Source: Synechocystis sp. PCC 7338 (GTDB taxonomy: Bacteria > Cyanobacteriota > Cyanobacteriia > Cyanobacteriales > Microcystaceae). Taken from it: 64,000 nucleotides of DNA. The stretch is taken from contig NZ_CP054306.1 of the NCBI RefSeq assembly GCF_018282115.1, forward strand, positions 3,395,488 to 3,459,487. Direction: 5' to 3'. Position numbers and translations under genes: made by a program. Below are positions 37,747-47,893 of this stretch, piece after piece. Within the stretch, counting starts at the first letter, position 1. Each line of letters opens with the position of its first letter. Below the pieces are notes generated by a model. The model worked only from the letters and a program-made list of their open reading frames with translations. It was not told where the DNA came from and searched no databases.

Positions 37747-38949
37747 TTGTCCAAGCAATCGATCGCCAATTTAACGGAGGCAGACCTCGCAGGGAAACGG
37801 GTTTTTGTCCGGGTAGATTTTAACGTGCCCCTGGATAATGGCAGTATTACCGACGACACCAGGATTCGGGCGGCCTTACCCACCATCAAAGACCTGTTGA
37901 GCAAAGGCGCCAAAGTTATTTTGGGCAGTCATTTTGGCCGTCCCAAGGGCAAAGTGGTGGACAGCATGCGCCTGACCCCCGTTGGCGATCGCCTAGCAGA
38001 ACTATTGGGACAACCGGTGGTTAAATGCGACGATTGCATTGGCGCTGAAGTTACGGCCAAGATTGCTAGCTTGCCCAATGGCGGTGTGGCCCTGTTGGAA
38101 AATCTCCGTTTCCATGCCGGGGAAGAAGGTAACGATGCCGAATTTGCCAAAGCCTTAGCGGCCAACGCTGACCTTTACGTCAATGATGCCTTTGGTACCG
38201 CCCACCGGGCCCATGCTTCCACTGAAGGAGTCACCCATTTCCTCAGTCCCAACATTGCTGGTTACTTAATCGAAAAAGAATTACAGTTTCTGCAGGGAGC
38301 GATCGAAGCCCCCAAACGTCCCCTGGTGGCTATCGTCGGTGGTTCCAAGGTGTCCAGTAAAATTGGCGTCATTGAAACGCTGTTGGATAAGTGCGACAAG
38401 CTGATTATCGGCGGCGGCATGATTTTCACCTTCTACAAAGCCCAAGGTTTGAGCACCGGCAAATCCCTGGTGGAAGAAGATAAATTGGAGCTGGCCAAAT
38501 CTCTCATGGCCAAAGCCAAGGAAAAAGGGGTGGAATTTCTTTTACCCACCGACGTGGTGGTAGCCGACAATTTTGCCCCCGATGCCAATACCCAAACTGT
38601 CAGTGTCAATGCCATTCCCGATGGTTGGATGGGTCTGGATATTGGTCCTGATTCCGTCAAAACCTTTCAGGATGCCCTAGCGGGTTGCGGCACCGTCATC
38701 TGGAACGGTCCTATGGGGGTATTTGAATTTGATAAATTTGCCGCAGGCACCGAGGCGATCGCCCGGAGCTTGGCCGAATTAACCGCCAGCGGTACCGTTA
38801 CCATCATTGGTGGTGGGGATTCCGTAGCTGCGGTAGAAAAAGTGGGAGTGGCCGAAAAAATGAGCCACATTTCCACCGGTGGTGGCGCTAGCCTGGAATT
38901 ACTAGAAGGTAAAGTTCTGCCCGGAATTGCTGCTTTAGATGACCGATAA
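37747..38949 (+). CDS. pgk: Phosphoglycerate kinase
   Basis: Interconverts 3-phosphoglycerate and 1,3-bisphosphoglycerate with ATP, serving the Calvin cycle and glycolysis. The 400-residue protein shows [41 protein letters not shown], the lysine-rich [15 protein letters not shown] nucleotide region and the C-terminal [11 protein letters not shown]. The start codon is TTG at 37747, supported by a perfect AGGAGG (37733-37738) 8 bases before it; no ATG fits the conserved N terminus. It is followed by a strong terminator at 39080-39116. Confidence 0.97.
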   Translation: MSKQSIANLTEADLAGKRVFVRVDFNVPLDNGSITDDTRIRAALPTIKDLLSKGAKVILGSHFGRPKGKVVDSMRLTPVGDRLAELLGQPVVKCDDCIGAEVTAKIASLPNGGVALLENLRFHAGEEGNDAEFAKALAANADLYVNDAFGTAHRAHASTEGVTHFLSPNIAGYLIEKELQFLQGAIEAPKRPLVAIVGGSKVSSKIGVIETLLDKCDKLIIGGGMIFTFYKAQGLSTGKSLVEEDKLELAKSLMAKAKEKGVEFLLPTDVVVADNFAPDANTQTVSVNAIPDGWMGLDIGPDSVKTFQDALAGCGTVIWNGPMGVFEFDKFAAGTEAIARSLAELTASGTVTIIGGGDSVAAVEKVGVAEKMSHISTGGGASLELLEGKVLPGIAALDDR

Positions 38950-39079
38950 AGTCTGCCTAGATAATTCTGAGAAAAAATTTTTCTCGCCAGTTGGAAGGCT
39001 GGGCCACGGGAGAAAATTTTTCACCAGATAGATCGGTTCTTTTCACTTTAGAACGCTGAAAAACTCCTCAGAAATTAAC

Positions 39080-39116
39080 CGGGAAGATAGATGAAAATCT
39101 GTCCTCCCGTTTTTTT
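39080..39116 (+). terminator. Intrinsic terminator of pgk
   Basis: CGGGAAGATAGAT, loop GAAA, ATCTGTCCTCCCG, then seven T. The 13-bp stem has one A-C mismatch and one G-U pair, with a GNRA tetraloop. It ends 131 bases after the pgk stop. Confidence 0.85.
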
Positions 39117-39227
39117 GTGCGTCATTATATCGCCCAAAGAAAAGTGCATCAATAACATTTTTGAGCAATGGAGAATGCTATAGCTAGAAATAGTTTATTG
39201 TGCCAATTTTCTCCCGAAAATTAACCT

Positions 39228-40157
39228 ATGCGACTAGAACAGTTACAGGCTTTTTTAAAAGTTGCAGAACTAGGCAGTTTTCAACAAGCGGCATTACAAT
39301 CGGAAGTGACCCAATCTACCATTAGTAGGCAAATCCAGGGTTTGGAATCTGCCCTAAAGTGCCAATTATTTCACCGGGGAGCCCAAGCAAAACTAACGGT
39401 GGCAGGGGAATTATTTCTACGACGGGCAAGGAAAATTTGTCAAGAATGGGATGTGGCTAGCGAGGAAATCAGTAGCCTTTTTCAAGGCAAACAAACGGAA
39501 TTATGTGTGGCAGCGATCCACTCAGTTTGTGTTTCTTCCCTGCCTAGTTTATTGCCCAAATTCTGCCTAGGGCACCCCCATATTCAACTGCGGGTGACGG
39601 CCCTGGGGAGTGACCGAGCTTTGAAAGTTTTACAAGATGGTTTGGTGGATGTGGCCATTATCATGAGCCATCGCAGTTTAACTAATACTAAGGAGTTGGC
39701 CATTAAACCCCTCTATGAGGAGCAAATTTGTATTTTGATGGCGGGAGACCATCCCCTAACGGCAAAAAAATTCATCACTTGGAAAGATTTGGGCCCCTAT
39801 CCCCAGGTTATTTTTAAAGACGGTTACCGAATGCGACGGCTGGTGGAGGATGAATTTAGTCGCCGGGAAATTCCCCTTAACGTTAGTTTGGAACTAAATA
39901 TTCCCGAAGCCTTTTATGGGGTGGTACAGGGGAGCGAAATGATTGCCCTAATGCCCCAGTCTTTGGTCAAGCCGGTGATTGATAATCCCAGTTTTTCTGT
40001 GCGCTATTTATTTTGCCCAGAGTCTGGCGATCGCCAAGATTTTCGACGACAGGTGTCGGTGGTGACCACGGTGGATCGCCTGCAAATGCCCCCCGTGGCC
40101 GAATTTTTCAATTTAGTAGTGGACCATTACCACTCGGCACCCCTAACGCTGAACTGA
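39228..40157 (+). CDS. ntcB: LysR-family regulator, NtcB type
   Basis: LysR transcription factor that, as NtcB, activates nitrate assimilation genes together with NtcA when nitrite is present. The 309-residue protein has the N-terminal winged HTH (LEQLQAFLKVAELGSFQQAA, TQSTISRQIQGLESAL) and the periplasmic-binding-like effector domain (DGLVDVAIIMSHRSLTN; MIALMPQSLVKPVID). NtcB identity rests on overall similarity to the PCC 6803 protein as remembered and not on a diagnostic residue; another LysR is possible. No GTA-N8-TAC site was seen just upstream. Convergent with alaS. Confidence 0.8.
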   Translation: MRLEQLQAFLKVAELGSFQQAALQSEVTQSTISRQIQGLESALKCQLFHRGAQAKLTVAGELFLRRARKICQEWDVASEEISSLFQGKQTELCVAAIHSVCVSSLPSLLPKFCLGHPHIQLRVTALGSDRALKVLQDGLVDVAIIMSHRSLTNTKELAIKPLYEEQICILMAGDHPLTAKKFITWKDLGPYPQVIFKDGYRMRRLVEDEFSRREIPLNVSLELNIPEAFYGVVQGSEMIALMPQSLVKPVIDNPSFSVRYLFCPESGDRQDFRRQVSVVTTVDRLQMPPVAEFFNLVVDHYHSAPLTLN

Positions 40158-40190
40158 TGAAGAATCTAGGTTGGAGCCTGGGTTTAACCC

Positions 40191-42824
40191 CTAACTAAGT
40201 TCGGCCAACAATGTTTGTTCCGCCATGGCCAAGGCTTCCGGCAACTTACTCGGATCTCGTCCCCCGGCCTGGGCCAGATTAGGACGACCGCCCCCGCCCC
40301 CGCCACAAATTTTGGCAATAACACCGATAAATTGTCCCGCTTTAAGTTGTTTAGTTTTCACCAATTGGGGACTAAAGGCCGCCACCAAACTAACTTTCCC
40401 TGGTTCGGGAATGGAGGCCAGCACTACGGCACTTTCCCCCAGTTTTTGTTGCAACCGTTCCGCCGCAGTTTTGAGGGATTCCCCGTCCACAGTGCCCAGA
40501 TCCGCCACCAGAATTTTAAACTCGCCCACGGTTTGGGCTTGGGCTAATAACTGTTCGGATTTTTGCAAAGCCAACTCTTGCTTCAGGGCTTCCAACTGCT
40601 TTTGGTTAGCTTTTAATTCCTGTTGTAGTTGGTTAACCCGGTCGGGAATTTCCTCCGGTTTAGCTTTGAGGCGATCGCCAAGTTCTTTGACCACCGCTTC
40701 CCGGACATTGAGGTAATCCAACACCGACGGCCCCGCCACCGCTTCAATGCGCCTGACCCCGGCAGCAATGCCCGTTTCCGCCACTATTTTGAATAAACCA
40801 ATTTCCGCTGTATTGGCCACATGGGTACCGCCACACAGTTCCAAGGAAACCCCCGGCACATCAATCACCCGCACTTCAGCACCGTACTTTTCCCCAAACA
40901 TGGCGATCGCCCCTTTGGCCTTGGCATCGGCGATCGGCATTACTGCTACCTCAGTTTGATGGGCTTCGGCAATCCATTGATTGATTAAATCTTCAATTTG
41001 CTTTAACTCTTCGGTTGTCACGGCCCGGGGCGAGTTGAAATCAAAACGCAAACGGTTAAAATCCACCAAAGAACCGGCTTGGGAAATATTTTCATCCACT
41101 ACTTTTTTCAGGGCCGATTGTAGTAGATGGGTGGCGGTGTGGTTTGCCTGGGCCCGACGGCGGCAGGCTCGGTCAATGGTGGCGGTGATGTTTGTGCCAA
41201 CTTGAACTATACCTCGTTCTACCCGACCAAAGTGAATAAAAATACCCGATTCCCGTTTCACATCTTCAATGCGAATGAGCAAATTATCGCCGTTGAGGAA
41301 ACCCTTATCGCCAATTTGACCGCCTGATTCCCCATAGAAAGGAGTTTGATCCAGTACGATTTGCACGGTTTGTCCCGCTTTCCCTTGTTTTACCAATGCC
41401 CCCGCCACCAATACCGCCTTGACCACTGCTGAACTTTGTAAATCGGTGTAGCCTAAAAATTCCGTCGGATGGATATGGTTAGCCAATTTATCCAAACTTT
41501 CCTGCACCGTTAAATCAATGGTCTCATGGGCCGCTTTGGAACGTTCCTGTTGTTCCTGCATGGCTATTTCAAACCCCTCCACGTCCACAGTGATGCCCTG
41601 TTCTTCAGCAATTTCCTGGGTTAATTCCAACGGAAAACCAAAGGTGTCGTACAAAGTGAAAGCATCTACTCCAGCAATTTCCTTGACCCCTCCGGCCATC
41701 AAATCTGCCAGTAACTTTTCCCCCCGTTCTAGGGTTTTCAAAAAGGCCGCCTCTTCCCGCTGTAACTCTTGGGCAATCAAGGTTTTCCTTTCCAACACAT
41801 TAGGATAAACCGGCTGGGCCAGGTCAATGGCAGTGGCCGCTACTTTGGTGGTAAATTCCCCTTCCATACCCAACAAACGACCGTGGCGCACCACTCGACG
41901 GATCAGCCTTCTGAGTACATAACCCCGTCCTAAATTAGAAGCACTAATACCGTCAGCAATCATGTGGACTACGGCGCGGACATGGTCCCCAATTACTTTG
42001 AGGGAAACTTTCGTTTTTTCATCAGCTTGGCCATAATCAATCCCCGCTATCTTGGCCGCTGTTTGAATAATGGGAAAAATCAGATCTGTTTCGTAATTAT
42101 TAGGCACTTTTTGTAAAATTTGAGCCATTCTTTCTAAGCCCATGCCCGTGTCAATATTTTTCTTCTCCAGGGGTGTTAAATTGCCCGTATTATCCCGATT
42201 GTACTGCATAAATACCAAGTTATAAAACTCGATAAACCGGCTATCATCTTCCAAATCTAGTTTCTCATCCCCCAATTCCGGATGAAAATCATAGTAAATT
42301 TCCGAGCAAGGGCCACAGGGTCCAGTGGGGCCAGAAACCCAAAAGTTGTCATCCGCTCCCATACGTTGAATGCGGTGGGCAGGAATACCAATTTCATCCC
42401 GCCAAATCGCAAAGGCTTCGTCATCTTCTTCAAACACACTGACCACTAACTGTTCCGAGGGCAGTTGAAATACTTGGGTGGATAATTCCCAGGCCCAGGC
42501 GATCGCCTGGGATTTAAAGTAATCACCAAAACTGAAATTGCCCAACATTTCGAAGAAAGTATGGTGACGGGCGGTGCGGCCCACGTTTTCAATATCGTTG
42601 GTGCGGATACATTTTTGGGAAGTGGTGGCTCGGGGAAACTCCGCTGGCTTTTGTCCTAAAAAGATTGGTTTAAATGGCAACATCCCCGCAATGGTTAACA
42701 ACACGGTGGGGTCCTCCGGCACCAGGGATGCACTGGGCAAAATTTGATGCTGGCGATCGGCAAAGAAGCGCAAAAATTGCTCACGAATGGCGGGGCCGCT
42801 GAGGACGGGCGGGATGGTGGTCAT
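40191..42824 (-). CDS. alaS: Alanyl-tRNA synthetase
   Basis: Charges tRNA-Ala. The 877-residue protein has the class II catalytic core with [20 protein letters not shown] and [12 protein letters not shown], the tRNA-recognition helical region ([20 protein letters not shown]), the editing domain with zinc-type HTATHLL (around 590) and [11 protein letters not shown], and the C-Ala oligomerisation domain ending [15 protein letters not shown]. All parts are full length. ATG at 42824. It is convergent with ntcB and preceded upstream by a lipoprotein gene on the same strand. Confidence 0.98.
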   Translation of the reverse strand: MTTIPPVLSGPAIREQFLRFFADRQHQILPSASLVPEDPTVLLTIAGMLPFKPIFLGQKPAEFPRATTSQKCIRTNDIENVGRTARHHTFFEMLGNFSFGDYFKSQAIAWAWELSTQVFQLPSEQLVVSVFEEDDEAFAIWRDEIGIPAHRIQRMGADDNFWVSGPTGPCGPCSEIYYDFHPELGDEKLDLEDDSRFIEFYNLVFMQYNRDNTGNLTPLEKKNIDTGMGLERMAQILQKVPNNYETDLIFPIIQTAAKIAGIDYGQADEKTKVSLKVIGDHVRAVVHMIADGISASNLGRGYVLRRLIRRVVRHGRLLGMEGEFTTKVAATAIDLAQPVYPNVLERKTLIAQELQREEAAFLKTLERGEKLLADLMAGGVKEIAGVDAFTLYDTFGFPLELTQEIAEEQGITVDVEGFEIAMQEQQERSKAAHETIDLTVQESLDKLANHIHPTEFLGYTDLQSSAVVKAVLVAGALVKQGKAGQTVQIVLDQTPFYGESGGQIGDKGFLNGDNLLIRIEDVKRESGIFIHFGRVERGIVQVGTNITATIDRACRRRAQANHTATHLLQSALKKVVDENISQAGSLVDFNRLRFDFNSPRAVTTEELKQIEDLINQWIAEAHQTEVAVMPIADAKAKGAIAMFGEKYGAEVRVIDVPGVSLELCGGTHVANTAEIGLFKIVAETGIAAGVRRIEAVAGPSVLDYLNVREAVVKELGDRLKAKPEEIPDRVNQLQQELKANQKQLEALKQELALQKSEQLLAQAQTVGEFKILVADLGTVDGESLKTAAERLQQKLGESAVVLASIPEPGKVSLVAAFSPQLVKTKQLKAGQFIGVIAKICGGGGGGRPNLAQAGGRDPSKLPEALAMAEQTLLAELS

Positions 42825-42988
42825 GGTCTAGTTGAAGATTTTGCAGATGAATAAGACTTTGGGGCACTGTGGCTATTTTCCCATTTTAGGGGTTGGTCCC
42901 TGGCCCTTTCTGACCAGAGGTTCAACTGTAGTTAAAATCCCCCAATAGTGATGACACCATGAATAAAAAACGGCTAGAGTCTGTAGGC

Positions 42989-43459
42989 CTAGGGCTGCTG
43001 ACAATGGACATTGATGTTGGTGATTACCTGTTGCTCCTGCTGACCGATGGTGGTCACCTGTTTTTGGGCTAATTGGGCAGTTAAAATGTCCTTACTTTCC
43101 AAGGCTTGGACCATGTTGCGGGTAGCTTCTGCATTACCAAGGTAAATTTCTACTAATTCACCTTGGTAATTGGCTAGGATGGGATCTTCTAAACTAAGTC
43201 GTTCTACCTTAGTGGCAGTGGCATCGAACGCATCGGCAATTTTGAGTACTTCTGCCGCTGAAGTGGTATCTCGATATTTAGCCCCTTCCTCCGCCATCTG
43301 TTTGGTAATTAGAATCAGTTGCCGGCATTGATTTGCTTTGCTAGCGCCACAGCCGATTAGGCCCTGGTTTAACCCTAGGATTAAAATCAAACTCCCACCA
43401 AAGCGGACGCTTCGACGGGCGAGAAAACCAGCAAATTTTTGCGACAAGGGCAATGGCAT
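42989..43459 (-). CDS. Putative lipoprotein of unknown function
   Basis: A protein of about 156 residues with a basic N-terminal stretch (KFAGFLARRSVRFGG), a hydrophobic signal core and lipobox LIGC, predicting a lipid-anchored exported protein. The mature part is helical and acidic (KANQCRQLILITKQMAEEGA; AAEVLKIADAFDATATKVER; EIYLGNAEATRNMVQALESK), with two further Cys at the ends. The frame stays open to 43603, but that would overlap the CPBP protease gene; ATG at 43459 places the signal peptide properly. No family was recognised. Confidence 0.72.
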   Translation of the reverse strand: MPLPLSQKFAGFLARRSVRFGGSLILILGLNQGLIGCGASKANQCRQLILITKQMAEEGAKYRDTTSAAEVLKIADAFDATATKVERLSLEDPILANYQGELVEIYLGNAEATRNMVQALESKDILTAQLAQKQVTTIGQQEQQVITNINVHCQQP

Positions 43460-43529
43460 AGGTGGAAAATAGAAGACAACGGGGCAACGGGCAACCATCA
43501 TACCAAATCCATTTTTGGTAATTGAGCCT

Positions 43530-44375
43530 TTAAACCCCAGGCCAAAGGGAGAAAATGTGGGGAAATAGCCCGATCGCCAGGGCAGTAAGCAGTAAACAAC
43601 CAATACCGGCTAGCCCCGCCAGGGGTTGATTGGCCTTTCCCACCCAAAGGTTACCAGCGGGAGAAGGATAGGTGATTAAACCGGTGACATCGCAGGCCGC
43701 CAAGGCAAAGACCCACCCCCCGTGCAATCCCCAAGCCAGGGCCAGATTACCGCCATCCACTAAACGGGCCCACACCAGTACCATGCCCAATAACCATAGT
43801 CCAGGCAATTGATAGACTGTTAAACGTCGTTCCCAGAGCAGATGAAGCATGGCAAAAATAGCGCTGATTGCCATTGCCGTTGCCCAAACTGGTAAATCCT
43901 GTTGCAATTGATTTTGGAAAATGCCCCGAAAAATTAGCTCTTCCACCAAGGCGATCGCCAGGGCCAAGAGTAGAAATAGGGGAGAAAGTTTAACCAAATC
44001 CCATAGTTTTTCCCTGTGCCATTGCAGCAGACCAATTTTGCCCTGCACCGCCAAAGTTAAGCCCAAACCGAACACCGCCACCCCCACGGCGATCGCCAAA
44101 GAAAGTAACTGGTCGGGGGTAAAGGATAATCCATAATCCTGGAGGGATTGGCTATCTAATTGGGTTACCGCCCAGATGGGTAGGGGGGAAACCAGGTAAA
44201 GAGATAACACCAAAGGGAGCTTTTGCTCCGGAGTGACAGCCTGCCAGGGTTGCCAAGCTAGTTTATGCCCCAGCACCAGGGCAATGGGATACCACAGCAC
44301 TAGCCAGCCAGTCAGAAAAACAGTAATTTTCAACGATCCTGGCCATGGTTGCCAAAACTCCATCAAATTTTCCAT
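43530..44375 (-). CDS. CPBP family intramembrane metalloprotease
   Basis: A 281-residue membrane protein with about eight helices. The CPBP (Abi/CAAX-protease-like) motifs are visible: LVEELIFRGIF (Glu-Glu-x3-Arg), then AISAIFAMLHLLWERR (Phe-x-x-x-His type) and a later GLHGGWVFA with a conserved-looking His. Such proteins cleave within the membrane or act in protein maturation; cyanobacterial roles are largely unknown. It is upstream of the lipoprotein gene, with 70 bases between, on the same strand. Confidence 0.82.
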   Translation of the reverse strand: MENLMEFWQPWPGSLKITVFLTGWLVLWYPIALVLGHKLAWQPWQAVTPEQKLPLVLSLYLVSPLPIWAVTQLDSQSLQDYGLSFTPDQLLSLAIAVGVAVFGLGLTLAVQGKIGLLQWHREKLWDLVKLSPLFLLLALAIALVEELIFRGIFQNQLQQDLPVWATAMAISAIFAMLHLLWERRLTVYQLPGLWLLGMVLVWARLVDGGNLALAWGLHGGWVFALAACDVTGLITYPSPAGNLWVGKANQPLAGLAGIGCLLLTALAIGLFPHIFSLWPGV

Positions 44376-44471
44376 CGACCCATCCCACTGGCGATCACCA
44401 ATTTTTTTTGAAAAAAAGCAAAACTTGCAAGGGCCAGCTTGACAGTACGTCCGCTGTCATCCCTAATCGAT

Positions 44472-44508
44472 AAAAAAAGGGAGAAACCTTTTTGTTTCAG
44501 GTCTCCCC
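44472..44508 (-). terminator. Intrinsic terminator of cyAbrB1 gene
   Basis: On the minus strand: GGGAGACCT, loop, AGGTTTCTCCC, then TTTTTTT. The stem is 9-11 bp. It lies 54 bases after the cyAbrB1 stop and also separates it from the CPBP gene. Confidence 0.8.
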
Positions 44509-44561
44509 CCCGGCGAAAAAGCACCTAGATCCCCTTGCTTAGGGAACCACAGCCGAGAAAT

Positions 44562-44948
44562 TTATACTTCCTCTTCGTCGTCGCTATCGGTAATTTGCTT
44601 CAGGTGAATATGCTTGTAACCAAGCTTGATCTCAAACTCATCACCGGACTTCAGACCCATTTCTTGGGTGTAGGTGGAGCCAATAACAATTTGCCCATTT
44701 TTGTGTACACTAACTCGGAATGTCGGTTCACGACCCCGACCATCTTTGGTACCAGAGGGATCGAGGGGAACCCCTTTGGCCGCTAGAACTGCGTCATAGA
44801 AGTCGGTCAAATTAACCCGCACTTGTCCTTCCTTGGAAGTGGAGTAGTAACCACAGGCTTTCGCTGTTTCTCGACGGGGCAGATGGGATAGTTCTTTGAC
44901 TTTATTGAGTAATGCTTTGCCGGTTAGTGCGGTGGAGGCGTTTGGCAT
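44562..44948 (-). CDS. cyabrB1: AbrB-like transcriptional regulator cyAbrB1
   Basis: Cyanobacterial AbrB-family DNA-binding protein; its PCC 6803 counterpart (Sll0359) binds many promoters and affects hydrogenase, carbon/nitrogen balance and CRISPR genes. The 128-residue protein has an N-terminal cyanobacteria-specific region (ALTGKALLNKVKELSHLPRR, ETAKACGYYS) and a C-terminal swapped-hairpin-like AbrB domain (TFRVSVHKNGQIVIGSTYTQ, GDEFEIKLGYKHIHL), ending in an acidic tail DSDDEEEV. Start ATG at 44948. It stands as a single gene with its own terminator and long upstream region. Confidence 0.93.
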   Translation of the reverse strand: MPNASTALTGKALLNKVKELSHLPRRETAKACGYYSTSKEGQVRVNLTDFYDAVLAAKGVPLDPSGTKDGRGREPTFRVSVHKNGQIVIGSTYTQEMGLKSGDEFEIKLGYKHIHLKQITDSDDEEEV

Positions 44949-45364
44949 GGGATTATTTTTTCCGTTGAATGATACTTGATTGCGGGGACTTGTTTTTTTT
45001 CAAAAGTCTACATGGGATAAAATATAACATTAAACCTTAGCTGAAAAACTTTTTTTTTCAACTTTTTGATTGTTTAGCCGGGGAATTTTTCCCTCTAAAA
45101 AAATTAAGCCTTGACCTCTGGCGAGTTTTGTCCTAGAGATTTTGGCCCGGTATGGAACAATGATGAGTTAGGTTTTGACAATACAAGCTAGCTACGGGTT
45201 CACCTTTCCGAAAAACAATGATTTTTTGCCCGGATTAGCGGCAAAATTAACCGGGACAGTGGGGCAAAATATATTTATCCCAGGGGAAACCATTACTTCG
45301 GCTCAATTCGCTATCCTATGCATGTCATGCATTCATTAACATTCCTCCAGGTCCCTGAGATTCT
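44949..45364. other. Intergenic region between cyAbrB1 and DUF3038 genes
   Basis: 416 bases between divergent genes, carrying both promoters. It has AT-rich runs near 44990-45070. The only distinct motif is a palindrome at 45318-45332. No gene was seen. Confidence 0.6.
45318..45332. promoter_or_regulatory. Perfect 15-base palindrome upstream of DUF3038 gene
   Basis: ATGCATG-T-CATGCAT, 32 bases before the ATG at 45365. A compact odd-length dyad in a promoter-proximal position looks like an operator or the site of a dimeric regulator. Confidence 0.4.
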
Positions 45365-45940
45365 ATGGTTCTTGCCCAGTTCGCCTCTAGCCCCGCTCCC
45401 CCCCATTCCTTTGCCACTGTCCCTAATCGTCAACAACTGCGACAAATGAATTGCTACCTAGACCAGCTTTTGTTAGCATTGGTCGCCTTGACGGATGTGG
45501 ATCAGGACACCTGGACAACAACCCTAGAAACAATTTCGTTACCTACGACAACAGGTCAATCTTTGACTAAGAAATATCCTGTTCCTGCTGTTGCCCCCGG
45601 CCAACTAGATGTAGAAGGAATTAGACTTTTGGCCATGGCGATCGCCTATTTGGGAGCCCATTACCAGGAATTGTTGCGGCGATCGGTCAGTTTAATTGAG
45701 CAGACAAAGGAACAGGGCAAAAATCCTTTACAAACCGTACTTTTAAGTGAGTACGCTCGAAAATTCACCTCCGCTTGGCAGGCCTATGTGGAAAAACAGG
45801 GGGGAGAGGCTCATATTCCCCTACCAGCACCCACCCCCGATCGCCTCCTCGCCTTGCTGACGGAATTATTTTTCTTTAGCAGTCAAGATGGTCCCCGCCG
45901 ACTCTGGGGAGTATTAGCCATGATGATTTCCCCCGCCTAA
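45365..45940 (+). CDS. DUF3038 family protein
   Basis: A 191-residue soluble protein resembling the cyanobacterial DUF3038 family. Helical segments: QLRQMNCYLDQLLLALVALT, VEGIRLLAMAIAYLGAHYQE and the C-terminal LLTELFFFSSQDGPRRLWGV, the last being the most conserved-looking. The first 25 residues are Pro/Ala/Ser-rich. No activity is known. It has an upstream palindrome and is followed by a PilZ-like gene 234 bases later. Confidence 0.72.
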   Translation: MVLAQFASSPAPPHSFATVPNRQQLRQMNCYLDQLLLALVALTDVDQDTWTTTLETISLPTTTGQSLTKKYPVPAVAPGQLDVEGIRLLAMAIAYLGAHYQELLRRSVSLIEQTKEQGKNPLQTVLLSEYARKFTSAWQAYVEKQGGEAHIPLPAPTPDRLLALLTELFFFSSQDGPRRLWGVLAMMISPA

Positions 45941-46174
45941 CTTAATTCTCACCAATTCTGGCTTCAGTGCTTTGCCGGCCTGGGCCCTAAATTAGTCCCT
46001 TCCCAGTACTGATCCCAAAGCCCTGACTGGGGAAATATCTATGGATTACTCCCCGCCATAAACAATTGCCCAACAGCCCCGGTAAAAACGGCGATCGATC
46101 CGGTAAATGACTACAATTGTGGTCAACCAGGCCCATGGACTAGGTAAAACTATTTGACTGAGGAAATAATCTCT

Positions 46175-46591
46175 ATGGCTCAAGATTCTCCACCTCCCAT
46201 CTCCCAAGAAGCCCTGACCATTGCCCATCTCCAAGGAGTACAGGATCGACGTCGGGAAGAGCGGATGTTGGCCTTTTGCCAAGTATTCGATATGGAAGGG
46301 GAATTAGTGGGGGTATCCTTTGATTTAACCCGTAGCGGCATTTGTGTGAGTGTTCCCAACGATTGGCCCCGGGACAGGGATTTTTCTGTCAAGCTCCGGC
46401 GCATGGACAACGAAGCCTTGCCCACCATCACCATTAAGCTCACTCCCATGTGGCGTCAATGCCGTAATGAAAGTTTTGACGAAATCGGCGGCAAAATTAT
46501 CGAAGTGGACTGCCCTGAAGCTTTTTCTACCTTTTTGCAATATTGTCAACAGGCTGGCCCGAGTGGTTTGCTGGAACGTCAAACTCCTTGA
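46175..46591 (+). CDS. PilZ-domain protein
   Basis: A 138-residue protein with a PilZ-like domain. The c-di-GMP contact motif is present as RRREER (R-x3-R type) around residue 27 followed by DLTRSGICV (D/N-x-S-x-x-G type) around 52. It would sense cyclic di-GMP and influence motility, polysaccharide or gene expression. ATG at 46175 is preferred, with GAGGAAA about 9 bases before it; a TTG at 46154 is in frame. The domain is short and the assignment is from motifs only. Confidence 0.72.
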   Translation: MAQDSPPPISQEALTIAHLQGVQDRRREERMLAFCQVFDMEGELVGVSFDLTRSGICVSVPNDWPRDRDFSVKLRRMDNEALPTITIKLTPMWRQCRNESFDEIGGKIIEVDCPEAFSTFLQYCQQAGPSGLLERQTP

Positions 46592-46813
46592 AAATAACCG
46601 CTTTTGCTTTTGCCCTGCTTCCTACCGCCGGATCGGACGGAGTTGCCTTGTCCTGTTCTGTGTAGAGGTTAGTTTTGCTTTAGCTGAACTGCATTGACAT
46701 TGGGGCCTGTGCCAGAGTAGAAGAACAAATTTCTGGGGGCTGGCCCCAATACCCATAATTGTCAGAGTCTGATAGGATTTAGCAAAGTATTAAAATTTGT
46801 AAAGAAAATTAAG

Positions 46814-47794
46814 ATGCGAGTTTTGGTGGTAGGCGGCACAGGAACCCTCGGCAGGCAAATTGTTCGGCAGGCGATCGATCAAGGTCACACCGTTGTTTGT
46901 CTGGTCCGTAGTCTGAGAAAAGCAACTTTTCTTAAAGAGTGGGGAGCCATCATTGTGGGGGGAAACATTTGTAAGCCGGAAACCTTGCCCCCCGCCCTAG
47001 CAAACATCGACGCTGTGATCGATGCTTCCACCGCCAAGGCCACCGATGCCCTCACCATCCGCCAAGTGGACTGGGAAGGTAAGCTTAACCTGATCCGGGC
47101 TGTGCAAAAAGCGGGCATCAAAAAATTTGTCTTTTTCTCCATTTTGCGGGCGGCGGAATATCCCAAAGTTCCCCTGATGGACATCAAACACTGTACCGAG
47201 AAATTTTTAGCCCAGACAGATCTAGACTACACCGTCCTACAATTGGCGGGGTTTATGCAGGGTTTGATTGGTCAATATGCCATTCCGATTTTAGATAATC
47301 AGTCAGTGTGGCAAACCGGCGAAAATACCCCGATCGCCTACATGAACACCCAGGATGTGGCCAAATTTGCGGTGCGGGCGGTGGAATTGGACAGCGTGGC
47401 CCGTCAAACCTATCCTGTGGTGGGCAGTCGGGCTTGGGGAGCAACGGAAGTCATTCAACTGTGTGAAAGGATGTCCGGCAATACGGCCCGCATTTCCCAG
47501 GTGCCCATGGCGATTTTAAGATTCATGCGGAGCTTGACTCGCTTTTTCCAGTGGACTTATAACGCCTCCGATCGCCTGGCGTTTGCGGAAGTTTTGGCCA
47601 GTGGTAAGGCCCTGACGGCAGACATGACCCCAGTGTATGAGCAATTTGGTCTTGATCCGAAGGAAACCACCACCCTAGAATCTTACCTACAGGAATACTT
47701 TGGGCGCATCATCAAAAAGCTCAAAGAATTGGATTACGAGGTCAACCCCACCCAAACCGATGGCAAAAAGAAGAAAAATAATTTCTTTTTCTAG
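46814..47794 (+). CDS. ycf39: Ycf39-type atypical short-chain dehydrogenase, PSII assembly factor
   Basis: Atypical NmrA-like Rossmann protein; in Synechocystis Ycf39 forms a complex with Hlip proteins that helps insert chlorophyll into newly made PSII reaction centres. The 326-residue protein starts VLVVGGTGTLGRQIVRQAID (nucleotide-binding GGxGxxG), with VDWEGKLNLIRAVQKAGIKK, a YTVLQLAGFMQG segment, and a basic C-terminal tail KKKKNNFFF. The catalytic Tyr-x3-Lys pair of classical SDRs is not seen. Start ATG at 46814. Followed by NAD kinase 99 bases later. Confidence 0.94.
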   Translation: MRVLVVGGTGTLGRQIVRQAIDQGHTVVCLVRSLRKATFLKEWGAIIVGGNICKPETLPPALANIDAVIDASTAKATDALTIRQVDWEGKLNLIRAVQKAGIKKFVFFSILRAAEYPKVPLMDIKHCTEKFLAQTDLDYTVLQLAGFMQGLIGQYAIPILDNQSVWQTGENTPIAYMNTQDVAKFAVRAVELDSVARQTYPVVGSRAWGATEVIQLCERMSGNTARISQVPMAILRFMRSLTRFFQWTYNASDRLAFAEVLASGKALTADMTPVYEQFGLDPKETTTLESYLQEYFGRIIKKLKELDYEVNPTQTDGKKKKNNFFF

Positions 47795-47893
47795 TTTGAC
47801 TAGTTTGATTGACAATTTGATACTTTTAGATAACCTCGTTTTCTCTTCAGTTTGTCCGCTCCTTGTCCCCTGACTCGCTAGGATCTCGCCCCT

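Noticed and set aside
40225-40716. Long open frame on the plus strand opposite alaS
   Set aside because: It lies entirely within alaS on the other strand; the composition reflects the alaS antisense frame and no ribosome-binding site was seen.
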